A stretch of 64,000 nucleotides of DNA from Clitopilus passeckerianus (Eukaryota > Basidiomycota > Agaricomycetes > Agaricales > Entolomataceae). The stretch lies in the NCBI GenBank assembly GCA_944990035.1, contig CALYLX010000117.1, positions 310,001 to 374,000 of the forward strand, in the 5' to 3' direction. The position numbers and the translations under genes are program-made. This document shows, piece by piece, positions 22,706-34,602 of this stretch (positions are counted from its first letter, which is position 1; each line of letters starts with the position of its first letter). The notes under the pieces are model-generated. The model was not told where the DNA came from, ran no database searches, and saw nothing but the letters and a program-made list of their open reading frames with translations.

Positions 22706-25558
22706 CTATATACTGAGAGGGGGGATGGAGGTGAAGGAGTTGTTGCGTTGCATCGAGCTTGAACTACGCGTTTTCGAGTTGGGGTGATGGTGGTGATTGT
22801 GATGATGGTAATGGGGTGGGTGATTACCAAAATTTTTGCGTTTGAGTTTGCGTTCCTTCTTCAGCTCTTTGCGGCTCTTGTGGGGATAGTACTTGTTCTG
22901 ATTAGGGGGCGTATGTTGTTGCTGATGATTAAGAGGAGGGACGTGGGTCGGAGTGCGATCACCGTCTTTCAAAGGGAACAGAAGGGGCGAGATGGTAATG
23001 TTGGGACGGCGGGAACGATTGTTCGCCCTGTTAGTCTTGTTGTTCCAAAGCATGGCACTGAGAGGACTCGACTTCATCATGCTACCATAATCGGTATTAT
23101 GCTTGGTCCCGGTCGTATCCGAAGCCCACCCGCCAGGGGTAACCGTAAGGTCTCCCATACCCGAGCCAGACTCGCGGCTCTGGCGGAAGGCACCGACGGA
23201 AACGACATCCCAACGATTGAAGGACCTTGCAGCTTTGCGGGATTCGTTCTCGGTTGAAGTAGATGGGGAATCCGATGACGGATCAGGTGCCATGAAGGAT
23301 GCCTCCAGAAGCTCATTCAGGTCGACAAGTTCTGCATGCTCGGCGCCCGGTGTCTCGGATTCTATATCCTCTGAGGTAGGGGGCAAGCTAGCAATCGACG
23401 CTTGACTAGAAATGGACACAGATGGCGAATGTGCGACGGTGCGTGCATGCTGCTGAAGAACGTGCTCGATCTGTGATAGAGAAGGCAGAAAAAAAGGCGG
23501 TAAGCAATCCAATCTCCACATGACGGACTTGATAGTAGATAGGCTACTCACGCTACTGAACTGCACCAAGGACGAAGTTCTTCGGCGGCGGAACCTCGGA
23601 TGCGGGGAAGGGATGTCCTTATGCGAGTCATCGATGATGACCTGCCTCCTTGACTCCTGGGTAGCTTCGAAATTGCCTCTTCGCGGACCTGGACGTCCGG
23701 AGGAAGATAGGCTGCGGCTTCGCGTTGTAGTATCTTCGAAATCATCAAAGTCGTCCGAATCATCCCAGAAAATCTTGCCGGAAAGGATATCAGCTGGCTT
23801 GGGGGATTCAAGAGTCTTGGTGTGTGCGCGAAGGGACATGGACTGGCGCCGACCACGTACGCTGGGCTTAGCGATGGGGCTCATGGTAGACATGGGGTTG
23901 ATGGAAGAGACGCTGAGGGGGAGGTTGAATAGCCTCATGGCGCGGTCGTTGGGAAGATCGTCATCGCCCACGAGTTCTTCATCCGTCGTATCACCTTCAC
24001 CTTCTCCTGTGTCTCTTTCGTATCCACCATCATCATCCTCGTCGTCCGCAAGACTGTTCATCTCAACATCGCTGGATGCTGTCTCGAGAATCTGACTCGC
24101 AGGGGGGCTGGTCTCGGTGTACTGAGCAGCGCGAGCTTCAAAGTCCATGTCGAGAACGCCTTGACCGTCCCGCAGTCCATTAGTGAACATGATCTGGCCA
24201 TCCCATCCTTCAGTGAGTTCAAAGTTTGGACCAGTGAGGCTAGCAATCGATGCGCCCATCGATTCCATATCGGATTGGTCACCGTCTTCGCCATCGATGT
24301 CATCGTCATGATCGGACGAGCTCGAGGAGTTCCCGTCGTCACTGAGATTGGCAAAGAACATGTCGGCATCAAAGCTGGATTCTTCATCTTCTTCATCGTC
24401 CGACCAGCCAGTTCCAAAACCGATATAGCGCCTCCGTTGGCCATCTGTTTCTTCTTCATCCTCTTCGTCTTCATCATCTGCATTTGCCAGGCCACGCGCG
24501 TCGTCGTCGTCCTCCGTGGCGTCAGTGTCAACGTCCATCTCAACATCCTCTGGGCCCACACTCTGTTTGCGAGGTTGGATGATCCATGATGAATCGCGTG
24601 TATGCGCGCCCTCGTCACCGAGAAGCTCACGCTTGACACGGGCTCGATCATGTAGGACCTCTGCCCTGATAAAGTTTTCTTCCTCGGCCTCAATGGAAGA
24701 GTCACTGAAACTCGATAGAGAGCTCAATTCGTCATCGTCATCATCGTCCTCACTTGCAGAAGAAGAGGAGGCACGAGACGAGAGAATAGAGGCTGAGACA
24801 AAGGTAGGAAAATGCCCAGACTGGACATCGTCCTCATCATCAGAAATGCCAAAACGATGATCAACATCGCTGAGAGGGGACGAGTCACCACTACAGGCAA
24901 GACGCCTGCGTTTGGCGGCGGCAGTAGCGGCCTTCTTTTTTACGAGGGAGGCAGGTAAACGGCGGGGTGGGATTTGCTTTTTCGGCTGTTTCTTCGTGGA
25001 AGTGAGTTTCTTCTTCTGGGTCTGGAGCGTGCGAGCCGAGGCGTCGGCTAGAGGGGAGGTACGGGGTATTTGGGAGAGATTGAGTTGACGAGAGGTAGGG
25101 ATGGGAGTAGCAGCAGCAGCAGATAATTGTTTTGGCGGGCGTCCTTTGCGTTGTTTTGATGATGGGGGCAGTTGTTGATGCCGAGAATATTGGTGGACGG
25201 GTTGGATGTAGGAGGTAGAAGGGGGATGCGTACCCTGTTTTCCTGATGCAGAATCTGCATCGTTGGATTCTGCTGCGACGAGATGATCGTTGGCTGGATG
25301 ATGTACGCTGTCTGATATCCTTGAAAGGTTGGAGTTTCGGCGTTTTCCTAAGAGACTTTGTGGAACGGTGAGTTTGATCTTTAGAGAGGGCTTTGGGAGC
25401 TTTTGAGCGGGAGGAGGGGGTGGGGGAGGAGAGCTTAGATGAAGAGCTTGAAGCTGGGACATCGAGAGTGGTCCTTGAGGAAGAACTCGCGGCTTGTTGT
25501 TGCAGGTACATTCTCCATCGCAGACAGGACAAATGTCCCCTTCCTCGTCGTCTAGCAT
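22706..25558 (-). CDS. Large acidic Ser/Asp-rich protein with N-terminal Cys cluster
   Basis: One open frame of 950 codons starting at 25558. An 81-nt segment, 23471-23551 on the reverse strand, begins GTGAGT and ends CAG and is in frame, so it is probably a retained-looking intron; the protein would then be 923 aa. Residues 9-18 carry a cysteine cluster, ICPVCDGECT-C, resembling the end of CXXC-type zinc fingers. The rest is low-complexity: basic KKK/RRR stretches near 180-220 that look like nuclear localisation signals, several acidic runs (ASEDDDDDDELSS, DDEDEEDEEETDG), and a His-rich C-terminus (HHYHHHNHHHHPN). This composition fits a nuclear chromatin- or transcription-associated protein, but I do not recognise the family and assign no function. 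Confidence 0.75.
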   Translation of the reverse strand: MLDDEEGDICPVCDGECTCNNKPRVLPQGPLSMSQLQALHLSSPPPPPPPAQKLPKPSLKIKLTVPQSLLGKRRNSNLSRISDSVHHPANDHLVAAESNDADSASGKQGTHPPSTSYIQPVHQYSRHQQLPPSSKQRKGRPPKQLSAAAATPIPTSRQLNLSQIPRTSPLADASARTLQTQKKKLTSTKKQPKKQIPPRRLPASLVKKKAATAAAKRRRLACSGDSSPLSDVDHRFGISDDEDDVQSGHFPTFVSASILSSRASSSSASEDDDDDDELSSLSSFSDSSIEAEEENFIRAEVLHDRARVKRELLGDEGAHTRDSSWIIQPRKQSVGPEDVEMDVDTDATEDDDDARGLANADDEDEEDEEETDGQRRRYIGFGTGWSDDEEDEESSFDADMFFANLSDDGNSSSSSDHDDDIDGEDGDQSDMESMGASIASLTGPNFELTEGWDGQIMFTNGLRDGQGVLDMDFEARAAQYTETSPPASQILETASSDVEMNSLADDEDDDGGYERDTGEGEGDTTDEELVGDDDLPNDRAMRLFNLPLSVSSINPMSTMSPIAKPSVRGRRQSMSLRAHTKTLESPKPADILSGKIFWDDSDDFDDFEDTTTRSRSLSSSGRPGPRRGNFEATQESRRQVIIDDSHKDIPSPHPRFRRRRTSSLVQFSSVSSLSTIKSVMWRLDCLPPFFLPSLSQIEHVLQQHARTVAHSPSVSISSQASIASLPPTSEDIESETPGAEHAELVDLNELLEASFMAPDPSSDSPSTSTENESRKAARSFNRWDVVSVGAFRQSRESGSGMGDLTVTPGGWASDTTGTKHNTDYGSMMKSSPLSAMLWNNKTNRANNRSRRPNITISPLLFPLKDGDRTPTHVPPLNHQQQHTPPNQNKYYPHKSRKELKKERKLKRKNFGNHPPHYHHHNHHHHPNSKTRSSSSMQRNNSFTSIPPLSI

Positions 25559-26573
25559 GTTGTAGGGACTGTGTTGGACAACGTTTAGGGTATTGGGGGC
25601 AAGCGAAGGGGTTGAAGGCTGATTTTTTGTATTGACTGTGTGATGAAAAGATTGGGAATAAATGTCCTGTGACTTTTAAATCCCTCCAGACGAAACTCAC
25701 GAGAAAACCGATCCTTTGCCATTCAATGAAGCTATAGAACATGAGAAATCCAGGGTTGCGAAAGCTTTTGCTCGCTGTTGTCGGCGACGAAGGCCACAGT
25801 ACTTGCAATGGCGAAGGGGAAAAAGCAGCAACCACGACGGGTTTTGATGGAAATTTAATCGCAGGAGTTCGGGTCAGGGTCCTTCCATAAAAGGAAATCC
25901 CCTGCACGCTGCACACCTGCTGACCACCGCGTCCCTCCTCCGTAGGCACTTCTATTGCCATTATAGTGCCGGGAAATCGATAACATATCATCGTCATTCG
26001 GTCCGTGAATGGCTAATGAACTCCCAGATCTTAACCAAATCTTCTGCGTAGATTTTTACAGGCCGCTACCACTCCAATTCTGACGTTTCTTGTGGTCTCT
26101 CTGTCTCCACGTAAAACTCCAGCTGACTTCCATGCTCTTCCACGTCGTTGCACAGCTCATTGTTCTATTCTTGCATTTTTCCGGCTCGTCTATACCATCC
26201 CAGAGATCCGGTTGTACCTTCTCGAGAGTACGACAACCTGTCGTACCGAGGCCTCGTGTGTTACGCGGTACAACATATCACACAGCTCATCTCTGATTAT
26301 ACTCGCGTGACCGCTTCTAGATCTACCACTTTGATCGCCAGGCAGTCCTCCGTTTCAAAACGAACGCTTTCGCCATGCACCTAGCTTCTAGCCGTGAATT
26401 CAATGTGAAGTACGAGCCGAAAAGGCCTGTTTCTCTGACCACATGAGTTGTGCCACATCTCCACAAGCGAAAGATGCCTTGCCTTTGCCTCCACTCATAA
26501 TCACACGCGACCGTTTTAAAGAGTCCACATCCGTCCTTATGAGGTCTCTTATTTCTAAGGAAAGATCATTCCC
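25559..26573. other. Divergent intergenic region
   Basis: About 1 kb between the start of the acidic-protein gene (-) and the small gene at 26574 (+). Only short overlapping frames are present and none looks like a gene. It should hold two divergent promoters; I see no clear TATA box. Confidence 0.45.
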
Positions 26574-26882
26574 ATGTCGTCAAAATCGCATACGAGCTCA
26601 GAAAGTCTTTTGAAATCCTTTAATCCATTTGCTACACATCCGTTTACGAGCTTCACGAGTGCACCACCCCAAAATCTCGGACAAACACCTCAGACCTCAT
26701 TGTCTTCTACGTCAAAGCCTAATCCATCGGCCGTAAAACCCAGTCCTCTGGTCCTGGCATCTCCGCATCCACTACATCCTCAATCACTCCCATACGTTCC
26801 TTTTCGCCCAGATCCCCCTTCGCCTGAGCTGTCAGATATCCTCAGGAACAAGGCCGCTCACAAGAGTTCGACCAAGAAATAG
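26574..26882 (+). CDS. Small hypothetical protein, Ser/Pro-rich
   Basis: Single-exon frame of 102 codons starting with CCCATGTCG context. The protein is rich in Ser, Pro and Thr, has SLLKSFNPFATHPF near the N-terminus and a C-terminal segment PFRPDPPSPELSDILRNKAA that looks like a short conserved helix motif, ending in KSSTKK. No signal peptide or membrane segment. I do not recognise it. The proline-rich coding composition and sensible start context argue for a real gene, but it could be a chance frame. Confidence 0.45.
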   Translation: MSSKSHTSSESLLKSFNPFATHPFTSFTSAPPQNLGQTPQTSLSSTSKPNPSAVKPSPLVLASPHPLHPQSLPYVPFRPDPPSPELSDILRNKAAHKSSTKK

Positions 26883-27731
26883 TCCGTTCCCTCCATCAAC
26901 CTGAATATATCTATTATACCCGGCCCACGCCACCGGAGTTTCCATTTCTCATGTGTATATATTATTATTACGAGCCCAAGGTTTGACGCAATTTGCCTAT
27001 CTAGCTTGCCAATTTCCTTCCTCGAACGAGTTTGAGCTAATCGTCGTGTGATCTAGGGTTTTTCGAACGTTCCTTCATATTTAACTCTTGATCGGGGATT
27101 GCACTGGGCTTATCTCTCGCTCGTAGGTGTTTCACTTTCTCCCTCAATTTCAACTGAGTTTGACACGGAAGAAGTAGTGCAAGACCTTGTATGTACATTA
27201 GCAGCCAAAATATCTATTACATTGTGTTGTATCATCCAACCGATTCTGGAAATGCAGACCCAAGCAAGGGTCCACGATTTCATCGATCTACCTGATCATC
27301 TTCTGTTCTGCTCGAACTGCTAGAAATGAAAACAAGTCCAGGGCAAAGGGCTCCTGTAGCCGCATCATCCGTCGTGTCTGACCACGGGTGGTCTGTCTTT
27401 CGGCCCTGTAAATACATCCGGCAGAACGCCACCGACCTAGCCTCCATCATGCTGAGGCCATGTCAATTGAATCGCGTGCCACGGAATAGACGCCCAGGAG
27501 AGGGAAGAAGAAGAAGAAGAAGAAGAAAAAAAGTTGGAGTGGCGGCACGGAGTATCCGCCGCTAATGGCTTCAAGACGCGGTGTGACCTGTTCACATGAC
27601 CAAGTTCTCTTAATAAGCAAATGTGACACCCCAGAGTTCGATCACGATCGAACTTTCTGAGTGGGAAGACCCTTTGAGGACAATCACATTGAAGAGGACA
27701 AGCGACGAGCTAACCAACTTTTGCGACGACA
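26883..27731. other. Intergenic with a GAA microsatellite
   Basis: About 850 bases without a supported gene apart from short frames on either strand. It contains the GAA repeat listed separately. Confidence 0.45.
27504..27532. repeat. GAA/TTC microsatellite
   Basis: Seven to eight tandem GAA units run into an A-rich tract. A simple sequence repeat in intergenic DNA with no visible coding role. Confidence 0.8.
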
Positions 27732-28097
27732 ATGGAGCGGATACATGCAAGCAACAACGCCCCTACAAACGCGACGCTGGCGAAAGACAGGCTGTATGCT
27801 CAACTTGCGGGGAGTTTGGGAAGAATGTCGCGTGCTGTGAGTCAGACGGCGGATTTGGTCGAACAGTTGCAAGTCGATCTACATGCGATGAGGGTGTTTG
27901 CTGGGCTCGAAGCTGCCAAGTATGTTTTCCTTCATTCTCATGCTAGACTTCCTAGCGGATTGACGGAGACAACACGCTGATCCACACACGATGATGCTAT
28001 TAGGTTCATGACTGTAGCTGCTATGCTCAATCCAGATGAGGAACAGGAAGAACATCGGCCACGAGAGGAAGCAAGCGTCACAAAGGAAGAGAAATAA
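27732..28097 (+). CDS. HSK3: Probable DASH complex subunit Hsk3
   Basis: Two exons, 27732-27919 and 28004-28097 (84-nt intron), 93 aa. The protein is a short helix-rich chain: NATLAKDRLYAQLAGSLGRM, then AVSQTADLVEQLQVDLHAMR, then FAGLEAAKFMTVAAMLNPDE. Two coiled-coil helices followed by a small hydrophobic segment, and the length near 90 residues, fit Hsk3-like DASH subunits, which help couple kinetochores to spindle microtubules. The match is by pattern from memory rather than a defining motif, so another small coiled-coil protein is possible. It converges on the large gene downstream with about 340 bases between stops. Confidence 0.55.
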
Positions 28098-28437
28098 TCG
28101 CGACATCGGTAAGTCGCGGTGTTGGTGGAACCACCACATGGTCGCCTGACCATCATCTAGGAGGTCAGTTGAAGTCAGATGGGAGTATTGCACGGAACTC
28201 AACGTTCTTGACAGATTTTCCAGGCCCTACTGCACAGCGCAACATGCTGCGGTCGCGGGGCGGGCGCTGCATAATCCTTATCTACGACATGCCGAAATGA
28301 TTGATGGGAAGAGTAGTACAAGGTGATAACAGATACAGAGGTACAGATACAATAAACGGCCCATGATAGTCTAGATTCAAGTGATACAAGGTTGGAGCCA
28401 CCTTGGTGGCCTTGGAAATAGAAGGGGCTAAACTCAA
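28098..28437. other. Convergent intergenic region
   Basis: About 340 bases between two convergent stop codons. No gene seen; 3' UTRs expected. Confidence 0.5.
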
Positions 28438-31400
28438 TCAACTTAGAGATCGCTCCCAGTCGACCCAAAACGTCAGACGTGAATGTGACCGGAGCACCTG
28501 ATGTTTGTGCAACATCTGGAAAACCTCTCGACACCTTTCAGTGTAGGTTCTTCGCTCGTCTGACTCAATGCCGAGTTCCTGGAAACAAATGAAAAGAAAC
28601 CGGAATAATCAGCTATCGCTCAGGCTATCGCCGAAATGAAAACAAAAGTTCGACAGTAGAAGCCGAGAGAAGACACATACCGAGAAACGGGCTTCCATGG
28701 CTTTAAACAAGGTGATCAGGAAGCCAACGTATTTCTGGTTGTCCTCGTGCGTCTGGACAATGTCCGTCATAGTTTCTTCAATGAGAAGGGTTGCAAGGTT
28801 GGAGAAAACAGCTGCCCGGCCCGGTCAGAGAGGATTTGCACGAAAGGAAATCTTTGACACGTACTCTCCAGAACATCTTGCCGTAACTTGAGAAATCCGG
28901 CAGTAGCTGAAGCATGTTGATTATCGCCATCGTTTAGGCATCCGAGAAGGAGTGGATGGCGACATCCATCGATTGTTAGCAAGAAGCCCACATATTCGCG
29001 TTCCAAATTGTGTTGCGTGTTGATGAACGCCAGGCAAAGCATCAATGCCTCAACATATCGGTCCTTGAAGTCCTGTAACACATCATTGATCTGGCAGCCG
29101 TTCGGAAGTTGCGAACCGGGAACGCACTAGATAGGTCATGGGATTTAATTTCAGTAACTTTGACATGAGGCGTAATTCAATCCGGTGCCGACGGATGGGC
29201 GAAACATCCTGTGTCCCGTTTTTCTCCATAACGTTGAGAAACAGTGACCATGTCTGCAAGAATTGCTTCAGGTTGGCGCCAAGAAAGAAGAAAAGATCGA
29301 GATTTACCTTCTTTTCGCCGTACCGAATCAGAATGTCGGCGCACCACAGCCAACAATCCAGCCAGCTATCAAACGAGCCACCGGATTGGGCATTTCGGTG
29401 CTCAACCCCTTCTTTGATCAACCTTAGAAGTTGTCTCCAGCATGTCCAATGGAGGTTGGATTTCTCAATGGCCTAAAAGTTTGCTCAGCAATAATGACGT
29501 CGCGGGGAAGGGAAAACTGCGTACCCTCGACAGAGCTTTCTCCTGTTCAGTATAGTTCGGAGTACCGTCCAAATCAGTGAATGCAAGGTCTGCAAAGTCG
29601 AGACCAAAGTCCATGTCCCCGAACTCGTCTTGGCTTTCCTGGTTTTCAGATGGCAGTGGAGGCCTAGCAGGTTCTGGGAGGAACTCTTGACGAAGCGTGA
29701 TGAAGCTGAGCAGTAGTTGTCGTACAACGCCCGCAAACTGCAGCGTCTCTGTAAGGCCTTGGTTGCCAAGAATGCTTGACATACTTGCTAAAGTAGCCGA
29801 GTGAATATGAGAGGTTTGCTAGAAACATATACTCCTCTCAACTCACATATTAGAACGGAATCGGGATATCCCAAATCGTCGCCCGTGCCATCAGCGACTT
29901 TCTTAACGGAATATACCAACGTGCAGAGGAGATAGTGGACGCGGCGTATCTCTGGCGTCTCCTTGACGTTAGAGGGCAAGCTTTGTTTGAGACCTCTGTA
30001 CTCGTCAATCAGTGAGGTGGCAATGGATTCAATCCAACTACCGATGGGCTCGAGGGGTAATTTGTTGTTTCTGAGAAGTATGCCTATCATCTTCATGCCG
30101 CCTATGACCGCTTTGCGAACTGTGTCGTTTACTTGGGCGAAGTTGACATAGCTTTGGGCTTGTGAGATTCGCGATTGGATTTGGGTACGGTCCAAGTATA
30201 TGGTAGCTACAATGACGCCGAGTCGATTAGCATACATCGAAAGATCAACGTCTGCTGCCGAATTCTTCGAGTATGGAAGGGAGCCAACTGCTGTGGCTAA
30301 GGCAAGCACCTTCTTGGAGCGCGCCAAAAGCCCCTTGGGTCCTCTTGGATCAGTAGACCAGACGGTCTGAACGACCAGCTTGAGGAACATGCAATATGCG
30401 GTGTCATTGGGTTCATGTTTGGCGAGGAGGTTCCAATCCCCAGTGGCCAAAAATGAAGGGAATTTATCGCTTTCCCCTCGTAATGCCGCAAAATTGCGAG
30501 CTCGGAAAATCTCTCCTAGGATATCGAACAATCCGGTACGGGAGACGTCCGCAAGGGACCAATGCCATTGTTCCCAGAGGTAGAAGCAGCGAAGGATGAG
30601 TAAAGCGATGTAGCCATCTCGGCGGCCAGAATCGTCTTGGGTTAACTGTTCGATGGTCTTTGCGAGGTGGAGGTTGAGTCCTTGGAGAGCAGTGACAATG
30701 AGCTGCCAACATGGAGGTCCATGAGAATCGCTTGTTACCATGCCATGTTTGGAGAACTGCATGAGGGAAGAAAGGCTAAACACCGTACGCCAGATGGTTT
30801 CACTTGTCTCAATCGCCCCTACAGACTGCATTGACGCCAATTCAGCCTGTACAACCGACCAGAAAGGGTGAACGTCTTTACTGGTGGATATGGCTGGCAT
30901 TTGGTCGACCAGGTAATACAGCTGAACCCACAATTCCGCTGTTCGCTGGCCAACTGGATCACCCTCTACCACATGCGAGTTCTCGGGGTTGACAACGGCC
31001 ATTGTCTTTTCAAGGCTGTAGACCATCAGGGCATGGACGAGGAGTTGGATGGAAGTTCGAAGGGCTGCAGATGGGGTTGCGGGCTTCAAACGGGCGGCCA
31101 GCTCGACAGCAAACCAAATGTAGGAAAAGGCAGCTCCCATTACTGATTCTTCGGATATGAAGTCGGTGTCAGCTTTACGATAACGGGCTACGGCGATCTC
31201 GACTTCCTCCTCGACTACGAGCGCAAGGGCAGAGGGTGTGTCGGCCTGCGCGTGCATCGCTGAGACCATCTGGCATACTCTGAGCGCAAGTGCTTGCCAC
31301 TCGGCGTGTTGTAGGTCTTCTTCGACGCTTGTTACGCCGGTCACAAGGTCGAAGAAACCATTGAAAATTTTGGCGATTCCTTGTCGTAGGTGTTGGATGC

Positions 31401-34389
31401 CTCGTGATGGATCGATTGTCACCCCTCGCCGAGCGATTGGGCTAGGCATTGAGGGAACCCGTTCAGACGAAAGAACTCCCAGTAGTCCAGCTAGGTGCTG
31501 CTTCTTGATTGACGAGCTGGCCGCAAAGGCGAAAGTTGGCGGTAGGGGGCTCAAACCAAGCCTACCCCAAATCTCCTTCTTCTTGCCAGTAGTGTTCGTG
31601 GCAGCAATCTGGCTGATATGATCAATAGGGACATCGTTGTCGGAAGGGCAGTCGTCTTCCACATAGAATGGACGCTTGGCGGAACCTTTCTTGATGGGTC
31701 GAGACACCGAAGGAGTCATTGTCCAATTTTGGGCCGGCCTGGCAAAGCTCCAGGGTGCTGTATCTTCGAAGTCAATTGTGACCATCCCATCGTTTCTCCT
31801 CCGCGGCTCGAAGCGAGTGTCGTTGGAAAGGAAAATATAGTGCCCGTGAGCCTTTGCCTCGGCTCGTTTCTTCCTTTCCTTCCGAGCCTTCGTCAGGTCC
31901 TGATCAACGGCCGAGCCAAATTGATTGGGGGCAGTGGTTCCTTCTCTGGGACGATAGCCTTCCCTTTGACGGGAAGAGGAAGCACGGCTGCTGGATCCAT
32001 CCATATCGTCAAACTCTAGCACAGTTTGCTTGAGCTTCTTCCTCCTCCTATGGCCGCCTGAATGGGAAGAGCGGCTACGTTCGGGAGGATCTGTGGACCA
32101 GTCACGTTCAACCGAGCGATCAAAGTCCAGCAGTGTTTGCCTTCCCTCCCCATACCGCCTAGCACCACCGGTCACGACGTCCAGTTTGTATCCAGACCCG
32201 GCCTTCCTCTTCTTCTTCGGGCGTGATGTAGGCCGTTTGCGGTATCCCAATTTGCGGGGCCTCTCGTACATACGGTCGTAATGGCCTTCATCCTCAGGGA
32301 TGTCTTTGTCAAATGCAGATTCCAGTTTTTGATCGTCCCAGGCATCGTCAGAGCTGTCATCGGACGGGATTTCAATGACCCCTGGCTCCATGCCTGCCTC
32401 GTCCTCAGAAGATGAGCTTGATGAGCTCTCCGAGTCGCCTTTGACTTCCCGTACGTCCCTTGGGTCCTTGGATATTCGTGTTCTGGATTGGCCCGGCTGG
32501 AGTGGCGCAGGCTCTCCATCAGAGCCTGACTCGTAAACACTGGACTGTCGCCGCGTGTTGCGGGGCTTTGGAGGGTTGGTATCAGCCAACTTGTCGATCA
32601 TGATGGCGGGCATCATGCGTGACAAGGCTCTCATGCGCGACAGGGCCTTCTTTTGTGCACCGCTCAGCCCCATACCTTCAGCAATATCTTCACCCAGGAG
32701 CTCGACCTCTTGTTGTGGCGGGTGTTCTTCGTCATCAATTTGAATCGTACGACGGGAGGAAGAGCGAGATAAGCGGCGGCGGGATGGTCCAGCATCAGGT
32801 TCAGGTGAATCCGTTCCAACATCATTTACAACCTGCTGAAAGTCGAACAAGTGATCCTGAACAACCTGTAAATGCAAAGGTGAGGAAAGCCCAAGTTAAC
32901 GCAAAGGGGGAAACTGACAGATCGCAAAGGTCTGGGAGATGAACCTGCTGAAGGGCTTCGAGTCCGAATCCGCTTTGCAGGCTTTCCGGAGACCGGAAAG
33001 GGTCTTGCCTTCTGTGGCCGTTTCTTCTCGTTCTCAGCCCCCTCCTTTCGCCGTTTCTCCTCAAGCTTCCGCGCTTCCATTCGGAAGGGGCGAAATTCTG
33101 GAGGCTCGTCCTCATCCAAGTCAGGTAACTGTGGAAGAAGACCATTGATTTCTCGACCATACAAGCGAGAGTCCCGTTCTGGGCTGAAGTTCTGCTGGTA
33201 GTCTTCGTCCTGCCATGGCAACTCCTCTGCATCTTCTTCATAATCTTCTGGCCTGTCGGTATGACTGCGACCACGCTGGGGAGAGCGAAATCGAACGATG
33301 GCATCGGGATTACGGCTGAGAGCTTTTTTGTACTGGAACTTCTCGAGGGTGTAGGGGTTCTTCTGGAGAGGGCGCCGTTCTCGAAGAGGATATCTTGAAG
33401 GTGGTGCAGTGTCTGGAGGTATGATAACCTCTATGTCCTCTGGAACCTCAACCTCAGGCTCGGGGTTCATGTCACCTGCATTCTCCAGGGAAGGAGACGG
33501 TGAATGAGGGGATGAAGTGAGTGAGGAGGACTGTTCAGCGTAATTCACCAATAGAGCGGGAGGGGAAGGTGTAGGTAATGATGGCGGAAGTGGGGAGGAG
33601 AAGGGAATGTGTAGAGGTGATGCGGGCGCCGATGTATTGGTCACCACACGGAATGGTGAACGAAACGATGCAAGTGGAGGAGATTCAGCCTTCATAACCT
33701 TAAGGCTAGTGGGCGAAGGCCGTTCCGAGCTTCGAGTGCCCATTGTTGGAGACGTCGCCTCAAACAAAGAAAGAGGGTCAGCCGACCGTGATCGAGACCG
33801 AGATGGGGATGTATAAGTAGGGGACCGTGTTGGCGACCGCGACGTGCTAGGTGGCAAGTCAGAGTCTTCTTGAAGAGGAGTAAACAGGTTCTCTGAGGCA
33901 CTATCCATGTCTTCTTCTTTCAGTGGGAAGACTGGGGAGACCGGGTCAGGCTGGGTATCAAGGAGAAGCGGGTCCGGTGAAGCACGAGTGGGAGGCAGGT
34001 TATCATCGTCGTTTCGCAGATCCTGCGTAGTTTGAGAGCCCCAGAGAGCAGCTTCAGCTGGGTCTATAGCCGGCTTGGGTGTCTGAAATGGGAAAGACCA
34101 GGGAACTGGCTCTTCGTTGATCAGATCTGAGTTTGCGTTTTCTGCATGGGCCGAGGCATTATCTTCAAGCTAAAGAGTAAGTTAGCTTGCAAGATTAGTA
34201 CCATAACTCTTTCCTACTTGCCTTAATCCTTTTTCGCGGTGGTCCCTCTTCGTCGCGTGTCAACGTGCCCTCGTCATGGACATCAATATCCTGTGCTTGA
34301 GGTGACACTTCCTCCTCATTTTGGGTCTTCCAGAAGAGTTCTTCCCGCTCTTCTACATCAGATGTTTCCACATATTCGTCTTCATCCAT
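28438..34389 (-). CDS. MMS22: Mus7/MMS22-like DNA repair protein
   Basis: Multi-exon gene of roughly 1,800 aa. Worked-out exons (reverse): 34389-34222, 34169-32919, 32865-29847, 29787-29525, then several shorter exons to the stop at 28440-28438. The first intron is GC-AG. The N-terminal third is disordered, acidic and SP/TP-rich, with DEEE/SSSS runs and two similar motifs RQTLLDFDRS and KQTVLEFDDM. The C-terminal two thirds are alpha-helical (for example GIQHLRQGIAKIFNGFFDLV, PWSFARPAQNW). The end reads YVGFLITLFKAMEARFSELG and FWVDWERSLS. Size, disordered acidic N-terminus and helical C-terminus match the Mus7/Mms22 family, which works with the Rtt101-Mms1 cullin ligase at damaged replication forks in yeasts. 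Family assignment rests on overall pattern; a search would settle it. Confidence 0.6.
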
Positions 34390-34602
34390 CTATTCCAGAA
34401 CCGCAGGGTATAAGGCTGCCAAGGTAAGAGGACCAACGAGCTCGCGCTTTCGACGCGTTCGCTCCAAAGCCAAGTTAGGATTGTCACGAGTTAGCACAGC
34501 GTCACATATGTTACTCTGATGTGACACTACTGTTTTCGGCCAGCCTGATTAGCAAACAGGCGACGGACTAAGGTCCAGGACTCCATCTCCGATTCCACTC
34601 TC

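Noticed and set aside
22779..23257. Long + strand frame of 157 codons
   Set aside because: It is the shadow of the acidic-protein gene on the opposite strand and has no gene-like features.
24058..24705. Minus-strand frame of 215 codons rich in Met/Arg/Lys/Thr
   Set aside because: A frame-shifted reading of the GAT/GAA-rich acidic coding region; low-complexity artefact.
24891..25997. Minus-strand frame of 368 codons
   Set aside because: Overlaps the N-terminal coding region of the 22706-25558 gene in another frame; Ser/Pro/Arg composition typical of a shadow.
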